Source of the DNA: Chondrosia reniformis
Taxonomy: Eukaryota > Porifera > Demospongiae > Chondrillida > Chondrillidae
DNA length: 64,000 bases
Direction of reading: 5' to 3'
Assembly: GCA_947172415.1 (NCBI GenBank)
Contig: OX359193.1
Coordinates: 4,024,501 to 4,088,500, forward strand
Positions 10,320-20,699 of the stretch are shown here, in pieces; position 1 is the stretch's first letter; every line of letters begins with the position of its first letter. A program made the position numbers and the translations under genes. The notes under the pieces were generated by a model. That model saw only the letters and a program-made list of their open reading frames with translations. It did not search any database and was not told the origin of the DNA.

Positions 10320-10552
10320 TTAACGATGAAGACAGAGATTTTGCCACTTCTTTGCTAAGATGACCACATACTTAACACCCCGATTTTCAGACTCATAGGT
10401 GTTTGCATACTGACGATACAATCGAAAGTCTACAGTGGCCAAAAAATGCTGATTCGGCAAAATCAACGGTGCTTCGGACGATGAACGTATTGCTGCTAAT
10501 GAATTTCCAATTTGCATCACATTTGGCCTAAAGTTAGTTTGATTCTTTGACT
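10320..10552 (-). CDS. Orphan terminal exon of an unidentified gene
   Basis: It follows acceptor ACCTTAG and stays open for 76 codons to TAA at 10320. It begins SKNQTNFRPNVMQIGNSLAA, which faintly resembles the RPxF end of a tyrosine kinase C-lobe, but no other kinase exon was found upstream as far as 17.4 kb. It may be the end of a neighbouring gene lying head to tail with the RTK. Confidence 0.4.
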
Positions 10553-10934
10553 CTAAGGTGATAAATTTTCGGACCTTATCGTAGCCAGATTACAGTGTTC
10601 AGTTTGATGGTCTTCGCGTGATGAAATCTCTGACACATTGACATTTGATTTTCTCTATTAAAAACCATCCCTTAGAGAACTATTAACATCAGAAGGTAGG
10701 TACATGCTATTACTTCTTGTACACAAAGCAAAAATTGCCACACCTCTTTAGATTAGAAATCCACTCATGTGAGTAATTTATTGGACCGGATTTTGGCAGT
10801 TAAGTGCTTACTGAATGATTTATTGGTACTACTATTTAAGATCTTTTGGAGTTATATACCTAAAAATTCATTAAAAGTTCATATGGTCCAATAGTGCATG
10901 GCAGTCTTTATATAGCTACCAGTAAATGCAGAAG

Positions 10935-11105
10935 TATATACATGATGCACTGAGCGCAGTAAAATCTGCCGTTTTGGCAGGCAGCAGCCCCCGGTTCATC
11001 GGAACCATCAGTACATGCAGTCGCAATAGTTGACCATGTTGAAATATAAAGGGGACTAAGAGTGAAGTGAGAAAGCACACCATCTCTAGTCCGCACAATT
11101 AACGG
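10935..11105 (-). pseudogene. Fragment resembling glucosidase II beta subunit (LDL-receptor class A segment)
   Basis: One frame reads DGSDEPGAAACQNGRFYC, very close to the first Cys-rich repeat of the ER glucosidase II beta subunit (PRKCSH). The preceding VNYCDC of the same repeat is in another frame, separated by about 4 extra bases. No flanking exons of that gene are seen, so I read it as a decayed fragment. Confidence 0.6.
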
Positions 11106-11310
11106 TGAATCTCAGTGATTTACAGTATTTTGTAAACTACATTATGCAACTGGACACTCTGCAGTGGGTGTAAAATGCATTTGTGTAAGTCTTTCACCAT
11201 TTATTTATCTACACTTTATAGAAACCGCTATAATCTTCAACAAATGCTTAATAAAGTGACTGCAACAACTTGTTAATGTCAAAAGTAATATAATTTAGTG
11301 CATAAATCAG

Positions 11311-11545
11311 TTATGGAATGACTTTTTTCTTCTTTCCAATTTTGCTGAATGCATCTACACACCTTTCAATATCATCAGTTGAATGCAGAGCAGAAATTTG
11401 TATGTGCAAGACCTTTATTGTAAAGGGAAAGTCAGGAGATTGGACCACATTGTAATTTCAGCTATATTTTCAAAACAGTGCAGAAACTCACCAACTGGTA
11501 CCACAGGATAGCTGAATCCATTAACATAAGCATGCAAAAACTACT
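11311..11545 (-). pseudogene. 3' fragment of glycine C-acetyltransferase (2-amino-3-ketobutyrate CoA ligase)
   Basis: One exon piece (11492-11545) reads AYVNGFSYPVVPVG before a GTGAGT donor; the next (11311-11420) reads HIQISALHSTDDIERCVDAF and ends IGKKKKVIP-stop. These match the C-terminus of the PLP enzyme that splits 2-amino-3-ketobutyrate in mitochondria. The frame does not join cleanly across the intron and an in-frame TAG precedes the first piece, so a pseudogene is likelier than an active copy. Confidence 0.6.
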
Positions 11546-11572
11546 GCAAACACTCAAATGCAACCAAAAATC

Positions 11573-12122
11573 CTATCGCTGTTGATTTATGAGGTGTCAA
11601 TTGATAATACATTGGATAGGGCAGGCATGTTTTGTTAGGCCATCCCTACTTAGAGAGTACTGTTGTACTCTCTGATATGTGCCAAAAACCATGATTTCTT
11701 GATTAAAAATGGAGGCCGAGAAGACAACAATTTTCACTTTTTATAATTGTCATGCTTTGTGTGGAGTACATTCAGATTTAGGACTGTCTATTCCCTAGTT
11801 TGGAAATATTTATGACAATTTATAACTTGTATATGCCAGCAGAAGTTTGCATATTAGCACAAGTTTATTGAATAAACTAAGATGATGAAGAAAAATGTAT
11901 TGGGAAATGGGCCTATTCTTGGTTGACTTTTTGAACTCTGTAGCGCGTGTATATAGAGCGTCGAAACATGCTTTGGCATTTAGAAAAGTGTGCATTAATA
12001 GCTGCAAATAACCGAATATAACTGAAAATCACTTTGTTGGTGATTCATGAGGTGTTGATTGATAATACATTAGATAGGGTGGCCATTCCTATTTAGAGAG
12101 TACGTACTCCCACAGATTTACA
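11573..12122 (+). repeat. Pair of ~95-bp imperfect direct repeats
   Basis: 11573-11675 and 12030-12115 share TGATTYATGAGGTGT, TTGATAATACATTRGATAGG and TTAGAGAGTAC. The 350 bp between them (11690-12029) has no recognised gene. Confidence 0.6.
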
Positions 12123-12897
12123 GGTTTTAGATATACATGTGTGTACATATTAGGTACAATATTGTGGTGATTAGCAAACCACAACTGTTTTTAAAGGATT
12201 TACTGTTTAATCATCCATATCTCTGTCTCTCTCCACATAGACTGAGGTGGACTCTGTCTCCTTCAGAGCTGGTCAATCTCATGACTCTGATATCAAAGCC
12301 AGCAGGTTTGATATCATTTTTAATAATCATGTATTTTTAGTTAAATTAAATACTTTCTTTTCTTTGAAGTTTGGCAAAAAGTCTATAATAACACTAGCAA
12401 GTCCAACAAAGGCCCCCGTCTGTATATATATATATGTGCCATACGTCTTAGGCCCCCGTACATGGCCTAAATGGCCACGACATGGCCACTTTCTTAGGGC
12501 TGGCTATGCGGTGCTAATTCTCTTTCGTCAGCGTCCATTTTGCTGAGCTACGGAAAATCTTTCATGGTCCAGCAGTCAAATTTACTATCGACAATGGATT
12601 CGGCACAAGATACAAGTGTTCCTTCTACAGTAGAATCATCCCAGCACAGAGAGAAGCATAGGGGACAACTCGCCAACGATCATTCCATGTACCGTCACTC
12701 CTTTCGTCTCACACACCTCCGACACATCCATCTCACTAGACTTGCTGGCCATTGCTAACACAGTCCTCTTCAGTCCAGAACTACCTCACACTTCCGTTAC
12801 CTTGCACCTTGTGACCTTGCACTAACTCTGTACCAATGCGCTGACTAGTTAACACCCTTCCTGTGACTATCTAGACTCTTTTAGTGCCAAGGCCGTC
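12123..12897 (+). other. Plus-strand open pieces, unassigned
   Basis: A 62-bp piece (12241-12302) lies between acceptor CCACATAG and donor GTTTGA and encodes TEVDSVSFRAGQSHDSDIKA. Further on, an ATG at 12594 opens MDSAQDTSVPSTVESSQHRE for 54 codons to a stop at 12756-12758 in a locally GC-rich stretch. Neither resembles a known protein; they could be exons of one plus-strand gene or chance. Confidence 0.25.
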
Positions 12898-12966
12898 TAG
12901 CCTAGTGAACCACACCCCTGAAAGGTTCGAGGAACTACCAGGGGTCTGGTTCACGTTCACAAGACT
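12898..12966. repeat. GC-rich hairpin with pol III box-like motifs
   Basis: Arms 12905-12920 and 12939-12954 pair over 16 bases with one mismatch. TAGCCTAGTGA (12898) resembles a tRNA A box and GGTTCGAGGAA (12924) a B box, about 26 bases apart. Possibly a tRNA-derived SINE head; not a foldable tRNA as far as I can see. Confidence 0.45.
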
Positions 12967-13134
12967 AGATGCTGTCATGCCTCCTTTTTCAATTTGGCAT
13001 TACGGGGATGCAATTCGCACGCTTACATATTTTATTGCATGACTGCCTCAGCTCAGGCTTGCCCCACGATGATTAGCATCTATTCCAGCAGCATTAATAT
13101 TAAAATGCACTATCTATCCAGAGATGACAACCAA

Positions 13135-13404
13135 TTAGTACCTTTTTCTGAGTAACCGTACTTTTCTTAAGACCAAGTTTACATATACCACTTTCTCAAA
13201 GAGAGCATCCATTTGATCACTGCCCATTAAAGACATTTCAATCACTTGTGCATATGGAGACAGTTAGTAGCCTGCAAAAATGGCTATACTGGTCTTAGCA
13301 ACTCCTGGTACACCTGTGATGACTATGCAATTTACATTATCCTTCAATATGAAATTTATGATTGTATCATTTTCATTTTGCCTTCCTGTAAAGTTTGGTG
13401 GATA
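13135..13404 (-). pseudogene. NB-ARC/STAND-type NTPase fragment
   Basis: After acceptor CATGCAG the frame reads YPPNFTGRQNENDTIINFIL, then CIVITGVPGVAKTSIAIFAG, the start of an NB-ARC-like domain with a Walker A loop in which the second conserved Gly is Ala (GVAKTS). The frame then meets TAA (13264-13266) but continues in the same phase with YAQVIEMSLMGSDQMDALFE, matching the next strand and helix. Such domains sit in animal APAF1/NLR-like sensors. The stop and lack of other exons suggest a relic. Confidence 0.65.
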
Positions 13405-13512
13405 CTGCATGAGGCAATTGAAAGGTAAACATCATGGAACTTGGCAGTGCGTAGGTATAATTGCTAAGCCATGACAGATATTCCAGTGACAATTTGGCTA
13501 TCAGAACCAATA

Positions 13513-13876
13513 CAATTTAATCAACCACATATAGGCAATAGTTAATTAATTGCCATAATAGTGTCACTGCTATCATATGTGACCCTTACATTAGAGACCT
13601 TTGGAAGGTGTGACAGGGTGTGTGGGTATAGTACCCCAGGTGCATGACAAGGGTAAAGGTTTGGGATAATTGGTTATTTTGAGCTTAGTCTCTACTATCT
13701 TATAGCAGTGGGGGTACACAGCCAATCTACTACATGGTAGTGTAAAAGTTAGGTGTGGCCGGCTTCACAGCAGTTGTTTGTGAAGTGCTAAAATTTCTCT
13801 AATGGAAGGGTCACATATATGATAGGAGTGGAAGTATAATAATAATTAACTATTGGCTATATGTGGTTCAATTAAA
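13513..13876. repeat. Foldback element
   Basis: The first 85 bp (AATTTAATCAACCACATATA onward) recur inverted at 13793-13876 (ending ATATGTGGTTCAATT). The centre is GC-richer and non-coding. Confidence 0.75.
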
Positions 13877-13931
13877 GTATTGACAGTAAGAGAAGGGGCG
13901 TTATGCAATGTACCAACTTATTTTTATAGTA

Positions 13932-14304
13932 CATTAGCAACTCCTGAATAGAGGACAACCTCCGAATTCCGGATAACAAACACTCTGCCTGAACCCAAGG
14001 ACTTTTTGTAATACAAAAACCTCTTAACGGACAAAGAGGGTTTTATCTAGCTACGGTTACAGTCAGAAAAAACTGAACGAATTCTGTACGTAACAAGGGA
14101 TACCTTTCACTGAATATTAAAAGCGTCCTATCAACTAATCTTAAATGTACTAATGAAGTAATGTATGCACGGCTGACCCCGTTTCAGATAGCATTGTATA
14201 CATATATAAAGCTTTTATTATGAAAACCTCTCAGTAAAGGACAACCTTCAAATAGTGTACAAGTCCTTTTGCACCAACTTGTCCGTTATTGAGAGGTTTC
14301 ACTG
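13932..14304. mobile_element. Tigger/pogo-type MITE
   Basis: The right end in reverse reads CAGTGAAACCTCTCAATAAC; the left end reads CAACTCCTGAATAGAGGACA, a degraded match, and GGACAA motifs recur inside. No coding sequence. Confidence 0.6.
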
Positions 14305-15444
14305 TAAAAGCAGCAGCATAACTGTATAGCTGGTATTGGAAGGTGTAGGGAAATATTATGTAATTAACATTAGATGGGGGTAGACACTGAAATAATCAAT
14401 TAATCCTCATACCCCTACTTTATTCCTTTTGTTGTTTAAAGTAACAAAATTCAATAATTTAATGTACTGCAGGATTACGTTTGATTTCTCTAGAAATTAA
14501 ATAAAACTTGTTAGTTTACATTAACATTTTACCTCTAAATTATAAGTAGCATAATTTCATGTCTGATGTTTCTCAAAGCTACATTAAAATATTTAAAACT
14601 GAATACGAAAATGGCGGCTATGTGGTGAATTAACCTTCGATAATTTAGGATTACAATAATATTTTTAAGCATTTACACAGTAAATCAATAACATAACATT
14701 ATATATTATTTATTATTATTATTTATATTATTTATTTGTCATAAACAATATTACTTATTGATTGCATTGTAAACGTTACTTTTATGTTATATTGTAATTT
14801 TATTTACTGAGATTAGTTTGCTCTTTTTCTTATTTGTTGTAATATCCCAAGAATATATACTTTGGATAATAATAAAAAATATAATTAAATGCAAAAAAAC
14901 AACTAATAGGTGATAATCTATGAACGATTCAGACAACTCCCTTCAATATTTTGTCGATTAGAACACCTATAATGGCTATAATTTTTACTTGATTCAGTCG
15001 GCCATATCGAATAGAGGGTTAATGTGATATGGTTCGGTGATTAGAACATGTTGAACTATCTAGTTACAAATTTGATGAGTTTGATAGGCTTGGGTAGTTC
15101 AGGATGCTCTAATCACCAGTTATACATTTCAGTTAGCTATATTTGAACACATGTGTATACTAAGGGGGTTAATGAAACACGAAATTAGAATAACCTAGTG
15201 TCTAAGTATGTGCATGCTTACTAATCATTGTTTTCTTTGTAATTCCATAGTTCTTTGTAGTTACTAGTATGTGTTGGTGACTTGCAATTGCGAAATTGCT
15301 GGCGATATCTGTGCAAATGGCCGACGGAAATGCACATTTACGTGCATTCTAAAATGTATAATTATATTCATTATCCTTAATCCGAGTATATATAAAGATC
15401 ATTTTTGTATTCCTACCATCCACGAAGTGCTTGCTGGATTTTAG
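14305..15444. other. AT-rich intergenic sequence
   Basis: No gene seen. A small inverted repeat (GGTGATTAGAACATGTTGAA at 15035 and its partial reverse ending at about 15117) is the only structure I noticed. Confidence 0.5.
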
Positions 15445-16090
15445 TTAAGGATATCACACTCACAGAATGCAATTAACGAGGAAGATGTAAGTCACTTTAA
15501 ATTGTACCCTAAGTAGAACTTCAATATTCTATTTTCGTCCTGCTCTAGTGTCTGCAATTGGAAGAGTTGATTTGGCAAAATGGGCAGGGTTCCATTCCGG
15601 AATCCATCAATGTCGACAGTATTGATTCTATGGAGCAACAGTCCGAGCAACCGCCACCACAATTGCCACCACCACCTGCAGAAAGCCAGCGGCTATACTA
15701 CAAGACACAGACACAAAGGCCTACGTCCTGGAGGAACAGAAAAGGCACCGTCGACGCCCTCAGCAAGCCATAAGGTTTTTCTATTAATTTGACACCTCAT
15801 GCAATAATTCCATTCACTTGCAAACTACTGTAGTTCTATAAATGTATGCGTGGCATTTAATTATGCTATATATGTGAGTGACTACCGAAGCATATAATTT
15901 AATTTCGCACTTGATTTAATCACGCAAAAAACAACTTTTTACCTCTGTTAAGGTGTTAAAAAGACGTATTCAAGAACAATTTACAATGGCACTCCTAAAA
16001 AGTATTTTAAGACTGCGCTACCGACTGCAAAAGAGACAGGAATCAGCAAGAAAGCTACGAAGGAAGCGAATGCTACCGTATCACGATTGA
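15445..16090 (+). CDS. Candidate three-exon gene of unknown function, one frame break
   Basis: Exons 15445-15486, 15549-15774 and 15964-16090 have GT-AG borders. The first two read in one frame (NAINEED, then CLQLEELIWQNGQGSIPES and a Gln/Pro tract). The 3' part reads in another frame: AYVLEEQKRHRRRPQQAI joins in phase to RIQEQFTMALLKSILRLRY and a very basic tail ending at TGA. The switch must occur in the CCACCA-rich tract near 15650-15690, so this is either a frameshifted copy or a sequence error. No family recognised. No convincing start codon in the first exon. Confidence 0.4.
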
Positions 16091-16149
16091 CAAGCCCACA
16101 GAGAGATCTTTCAAATTGCATATTTTTAAAACAAGTATTTCGAGTTTAA

Positions 16150-16240
16150 GTTAAATAAAGCTTCCTGAACGCCGCCATTTGCAAAAACGATGTATTGACG
16201 TATAAATTAATTGTTACAATAGTTGAGTATCTCACCAAAG
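16150..16240 (-). repeat. 80-bp interspersed repeat, copy 1
   Basis: AAGCTTCCTGAACGCCGCCA, then TTTGCAAAAACGATGTATTG and ATTGTTACAATAGTTG recur in reverse orientation at 43975-44060, and a shorter piece at 25768-25812. Confidence 0.7.
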
Positions 16241-16326
16241 ACGATAAGCGGTTAAACATGTAACAAATTAAATACCTACTGTGTTAATGAGATATTACCC
16301 AATTGTACTATGTGCATCACAAATCC

Positions 16327-16653
16327 AGCCTATGGTAAAACACGGAATTCTGGAATCGGCATTTTAATGAAATTAGAGAATATGATCGAGAAAAACATGG
16401 ACGTCCTATTAAATTAATGTACGGGTTATCACCTTAAATCTAAAACAGTTTACCTTATGTGTTAGTTAGAAATTCATTCGTTGTAGATTTTAAAGTGATA
16501 ACTCGTACATAAATAAAATAGGGTATCCATGTTTTTCTTGATTGTATTCTGTATATCAGAGTAACACATGCATGTGTATGCACTAGGCCAAGCTGGACCC
16601 ATGAGTCACTAGTCTAGGAGCTGGTTATGGAATTCCACGTTTTACTATAGGCT
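16327..16653. repeat. Palindromic foldback element
   Basis: Starts CCTATGGTAAAACACGGAATTC and ends GGAATTCCACGTTTTACTATAGG, with further inverted matches inward (for example ACGGGTTATCACCTTAAATC against GATTTTAAAGTGATAACTCG). Non-coding; a MITE-like structure. Confidence 0.75.
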
Positions 16654-17239
16654 TCACCATCCCAAGGCAGCGATTGGAAATACAAAAAAAACTGAAATGT
16701 TTAATTTAATTTTCGATTAAGTACTGTCCTGTAAATCATCCTAATTCTAGACAAACTTCTGTTCTTGCCTATCTCTCGCTATATATGTTCCCTACATAGA
16801 AAATAGTATACAATGTACAAGGGGATTTGCATAACCATTATGAGAGGGGTGGGAGGGATGGAGAAGGTGAAGGGCAGCAGAAGATTTCCACCTCCAATAA
16901 ACAGTAGTAACTGCAACTGTTAATCTTTTATTATTTAACTTTATATACTGAACTGCTGTCAATTACTTAACTGATCTTAATTTTTAATTTATTGTACTCT
17001 ATATTAATGATTGGAATTTAATGAGTAAATGATGTAGATATATACATAAATACCTATAATGCATTATAAAAAGTGGAATGGGATTGTCTTATGTTCGAGT
17101 GATGAATGGTCATGCACAAATATATGTCAGAAGTCATTAATTTTGTAGTATACTATGGGGAAACTTTACGTCTACGCTATACTGTGCTATGGGGAAACTT
17201 TGTTGTCCATGTATATTTATAACTATAGGCTAGTCTATA

Positions 17240-17381
17240 GTGGGTGGGGCAGTGAGATTAGTGGGTGAGGCAAAGAGACTAATGGGTGGGGCATTGAGAC
17301 TAGTGGGTGAGACAGTGATACTAGTGGATGGGGCAGTGAGACTAGTGGGTGGGGCATTGAGACTAGCGAGTGGGGCAGTGT
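17240..17381 (+). repeat. 21-bp minisatellite, about 7 units
   Basis: Unit close to GTGGGTGGGGCAGTGAGACTA, which keeps an open frame of 7-residue repeats (GGAVRLV). A different 21-bp array occurs at 48716-48945. The flanks 16654-17239 show no gene. Confidence 0.8.
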
Positions 17382-17493
17382 CACACTTGAATTGTTCATC
17401 TATAAAGGGCTGGTTTGTAACCTACAATTTGTAGTACATTGCAAATTTGGTAGAAACGTAATTGTTTAGAAGGAAATAAAATAATTTTGTTAC

Positions 17494-17790
17494 ATCTCAT
17501 TTGAGAGAGGAACATTATTAGCCAATCTTTTGTCTTATATCTTTGTCTTCGTATAAGCAATGAGATAAGCATAAATAAGAGCACCATCAATAAGCTGATG
17601 AAAGCCCCAACCACAATTGACACCAACTGACCCTCAAATTGAGTATCTTCAATACACAGTAGTTTTGATAGAGAAGAGAAAGGAAGATGCCAGGGATAGG
17701 GAGAGCAACAAGAGGTGGAGAATGGAATCGATGATTTGTTTACGTCAACATATGTAGGACCGTGATGAATGGTTTGGACAAGTGCGTAAG
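17494..17790 (-). CDS. Orphan exon with a transmembrane helix
   Basis: The open frame runs from acceptor TTCATAG (17791-) to a donor-like GTAACA. It encodes a Ser/Pro/Cys-rich outer part, then GQLVSIVVGAFISLLMVLLF and RRQRYKTKDW, a single-pass span with a basic inner flank, like a type I receptor. No neighbouring exon was identified. It may belong to a receptor gene whose other exons were lost or lie farther up. Confidence 0.45.
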
Positions 17791-19774
17791 CTATGAATTG
17801 CAGTTTTATTTTTTCTGACTGATATTATTTTTTATTTCTTTTGTTTACACGTCGATTTTCTCATGCATAGTAGGAATAAATTTTAAACACACACAAGCAA
17901 TCCTTTGAGGACTTAAAGGGTGAGCGTGATTAAATACATTGCTACGTGTATGTTAATTTAATGGACTAGAAAGAGAATCTAATTTGATTTCTGAGACAAC
18001 TGGTGTAAATTGTGAACGTAAGCGCAAAGCACATCAATTTATACGCATTAGTGTATGGGGTACAACTACACTGACTTCATGTTGTGATGAACTAGCAAAT
18101 TTTCATTTCCTCCTTAGTTTCTTACGAACAATTACAATTCAGAAATATTTTCATAGAAAATTAGTGTCGATAATTTTGCGATTCTTTTCGTTTCGGATTC
18201 CGTTTGGAGATGCTAAGTTTTATAGGTTTTAGTACGCCTGTAGTATATATAAATTGTAGACTCACGCTTCGAGGTGCTTACTCAATTTTGTAATTGCAAA
18301 TTCAGTTTTTCACAACCTGGAGGATTTGTATGCAATTTGGGAAAGAGGAGGGATGAGGAAGATTGGTAAGAATATATTTTCATTTCAGTGTTACATTTAT
18401 CCACGAACTAAGGTTAATACATACACGTAAGATTGTAATCGCCGCTGGTAGTCATTCACTAGTCTGTTGTTGTAGTTCTAAAAGTGATGGTTAATGACCA
18501 TTGCAAGCTGTAGACTTAGGACTGTCATGGTTTAGTTCTTAAAATTTACATATCGAAAGGCCTTTTCACACTGGTAAACTGAATGCGTATTGATGCGCAT
18601 TAACCATTTGCAGTGTGAAAAGGCCTTAAAACATACCGTACACGTAGTAGAAGGTAGGGTAATGCCAGTTGAATTTTTGTTTTGGTATTTTTGTTTATAT
18701 GACAATGTAAATGGTCTTCTTAATGGCTTTTTGAGAACCAAAGAATGTAGTCGGGCGCTATTAAGGGAAATGGGTATGCTGTCAATAAAAGTAGTTTTTA
18801 ATTAAGCTACATGTACTAATCTATTTCATTTTACATCTTTTGGAGAATCTCTATGATAAACTCTGTTATAAATTGTATATTACCCTAAAGATCCTATGGA
18901 TTGGCCATATGCATGTAATGATGGAGTTGATTTGAGATTAATCATCTGTACTTGTTGAATCCTTGGAGCCATATTATACAGATATATAAAGGAAGTATCA
19001 TCTTGATTTTATTGCACAAATAAATATTGAATGCAAATAATGCAATTTCATAAGCACAACTATTTAAACTGAGAAGTGAAGCAATTAAAGTTTAATATAT
19101 CTAATTAATATTGTCTCTGAAGCCATATATCAATACAAATGATGATATTATGGGACGTATTATTGATATTAAGCATAAAGGCACATCATAACCACAGTTA
19201 TAGATGCTATGCATGTGTGATGCACAATGAACAGGTATGTCTATGTATCGTAAGACCATTTTCTAAGGAAAAGTTTTTTGGCTTGTTTTGCCAATAACAG
19301 GGTTCATCAGTTTATTCATAATAACCCAGCAGAAGTCAAATGAATTAATTTGAGGTACTAGTTCTTCTGTTAGTGCCGTTTTATTCGATAGTTGCTCCCC
19401 ACTTAGGTACATAGCCCGACTGCTTGGGTGCGATAAGCCCTTGCCACTTAAGGCTATCAGGCTGCAGTTAACAGACAATCAAACAGAAGCACTGATCTTA
19501 AGTCTGGAGGTGGTACACTAAAGCTCAAATACAATGAGGGATGGAAGGTGATATACAGAATATGATGATGTGGGTTGTCTTTTTAATATGTCTTCTGTTC
19601 TATATATACATCTATTGAGTATATAATCATTTCTGTATTGTGTACATGTGGTATTATATATAAATTTAAGATGTATGCATAAGTATAGAAAACACAAATA
19701 ATGTGGCATTTTAATCAATGATGTTGATACAAATAATTTTGAGAAACATAAAAATAATGTATTAATTAATGTAT
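17791..19774. other. Intergenic, little structure
   Basis: Apart from the 71-bp foldback I recognise no gene. An 82-codon open frame on the plus strand (17984-18232) and a 71-codon one on the minus strand (19263-19478) have no domain. Confidence 0.4.
18557..18627. repeat. 71-bp foldback element
   Basis: Perfect outer arms AAGGCCTTTTCACACTG and CAGTGTGAAAAGGCCTT with a less perfect centre containing GCGTATTGATGCGC. It resembles a minimal foldback MITE. Confidence 0.8.
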
Positions 19775-19990
19775 TTATTTTTGTAATCTATCTAGGAGTT
19801 CTCTATACATGCATAGATCTTCATCTGAGTCCTCATTATCATCGCTGCTGACATAATTAATAGGCCAGGGCCAAGGCCCCTCTTGCATCGGACAGGCTGA
19901 GTTTTCTCGCTCTTCTCTTCTTAGTTGTTCCTAGTCAAATTGATTGGATACAGGCTTAAATTCTTCAAAACATTCTTTCTTCTTTTCAGG
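19775..19990 (-). CDS. Orphan acidic exon with one in-frame stop
   Basis: From acceptor TTTCGTAG the frame reads PEKKKECFEEFKPVSNQ, then a TAG (19931-19933), then REERENSACPMQEGPWPW and an acidic tail (SSDDNEDSDEDL) to a stop at 19775. The unbroken codon pattern on both sides of the TAG suggests a once-coding terminal exon, perhaps of the gene just upstream on the same strand. Confidence 0.4.
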
Positions 19991-20111
19991 CTACGAAAAC
20001 AACATTGTATTCGCTCTGAAAATTCGTCACCCTTTGTGCAGCAAAAATTTCGTCATTTGAGGCTATTAGAACTAGTGAAGGTGGCGAATATTTAGATTTT
20101 TGGATGAAATA

Positions 20112-20606
20112 TTAGAGCGAGGATGAATCAATAGAGCGTCTCCATCTCTGTAAAGGCCGCGTTCGATGCAATGGCTGCTTTCGAATTGAAGGTGCAAAGA
20201 GCTGTTCAAGGCTACCATGTCTAACGGGAAATTTGGATGCTGACAATTGGCGACCAATTCGACTGTTGGCAAGAGCCCAACAATGATTAAGACAGGTACT
20301 CAGCATAGCGGTTTATTGAGATACAGAAAGCAGCGATGTGCTTGGACACCTTCCACGAGAAATTTTGTGTGTATCCTTCTTCTTGGAGCACAATGGCAGT
20401 ATCACTGGCAGAGTAACCGATATTGTCGTCAGAGAGGTGGAATGGAGATTCCTTGCGAGTTGACATATATATGGAATGCAATAACAAACAGGTATTCGGC
20501 CATATAGTAGACTCACTTTTGGCAATGCTGGGCTAACAGAATTTATAATGAGCTGGATTGACCTATAACTTAAGTAAAAATTAAGAACTTCTTTCAGAGT
20601 TGCCAT
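20112..20606 (-). CDS. Small three-exon gene, 130-residue protein of unknown function
   Basis: Exons 20517-20606, 20300-20451 and 20112-20262 join with GT-AG borders and exact phases (0, then 2) into 131 codons including the stop. It starts MATLKEVLNFYLSYRSIQLI, continues LSDDNIGYSASDTAIVLQEE and GYTQNFSWKVSKHIAAFC, and ends in a basic Arg/Ser-rich tail. No signal peptide, no membrane span. No family recognised. The 5' end points at the C-terminal end of a Tigger transposase on the same strand 140 bp away, so it could be transposon-associated. The clean model is the best evidence that it is real. Confidence 0.6.
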
Positions 20607-20699
20607 TTTGCATGCGTTGAGGGTATACCTTGACGACTCAATAATACTTGTATGTTTAAATTTTTATTATTATGAATATATAGTAACCATAATCATTAC

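Noticed and set aside
12905..12954. Functional tRNA gene
   Set aside because: Box-like motifs are present, but spacing is short and no acceptor stem or anticodon arm could be drawn.
10320..17790. A complete second RTK gene upstream of the first
   Set aside because: A membrane-span exon and a kinase-like tail exist at the two ends, but no Gly loop, HRD or DFG exon was found between; unrelated relics lie there instead.
19290..19340. Another hammerhead motif on the minus strand (ACTGATGAACCCTG)
   Set aside because: CTGATGA is present but GAAAC is not at the required place (CAAAAC instead) and stem II does not form.
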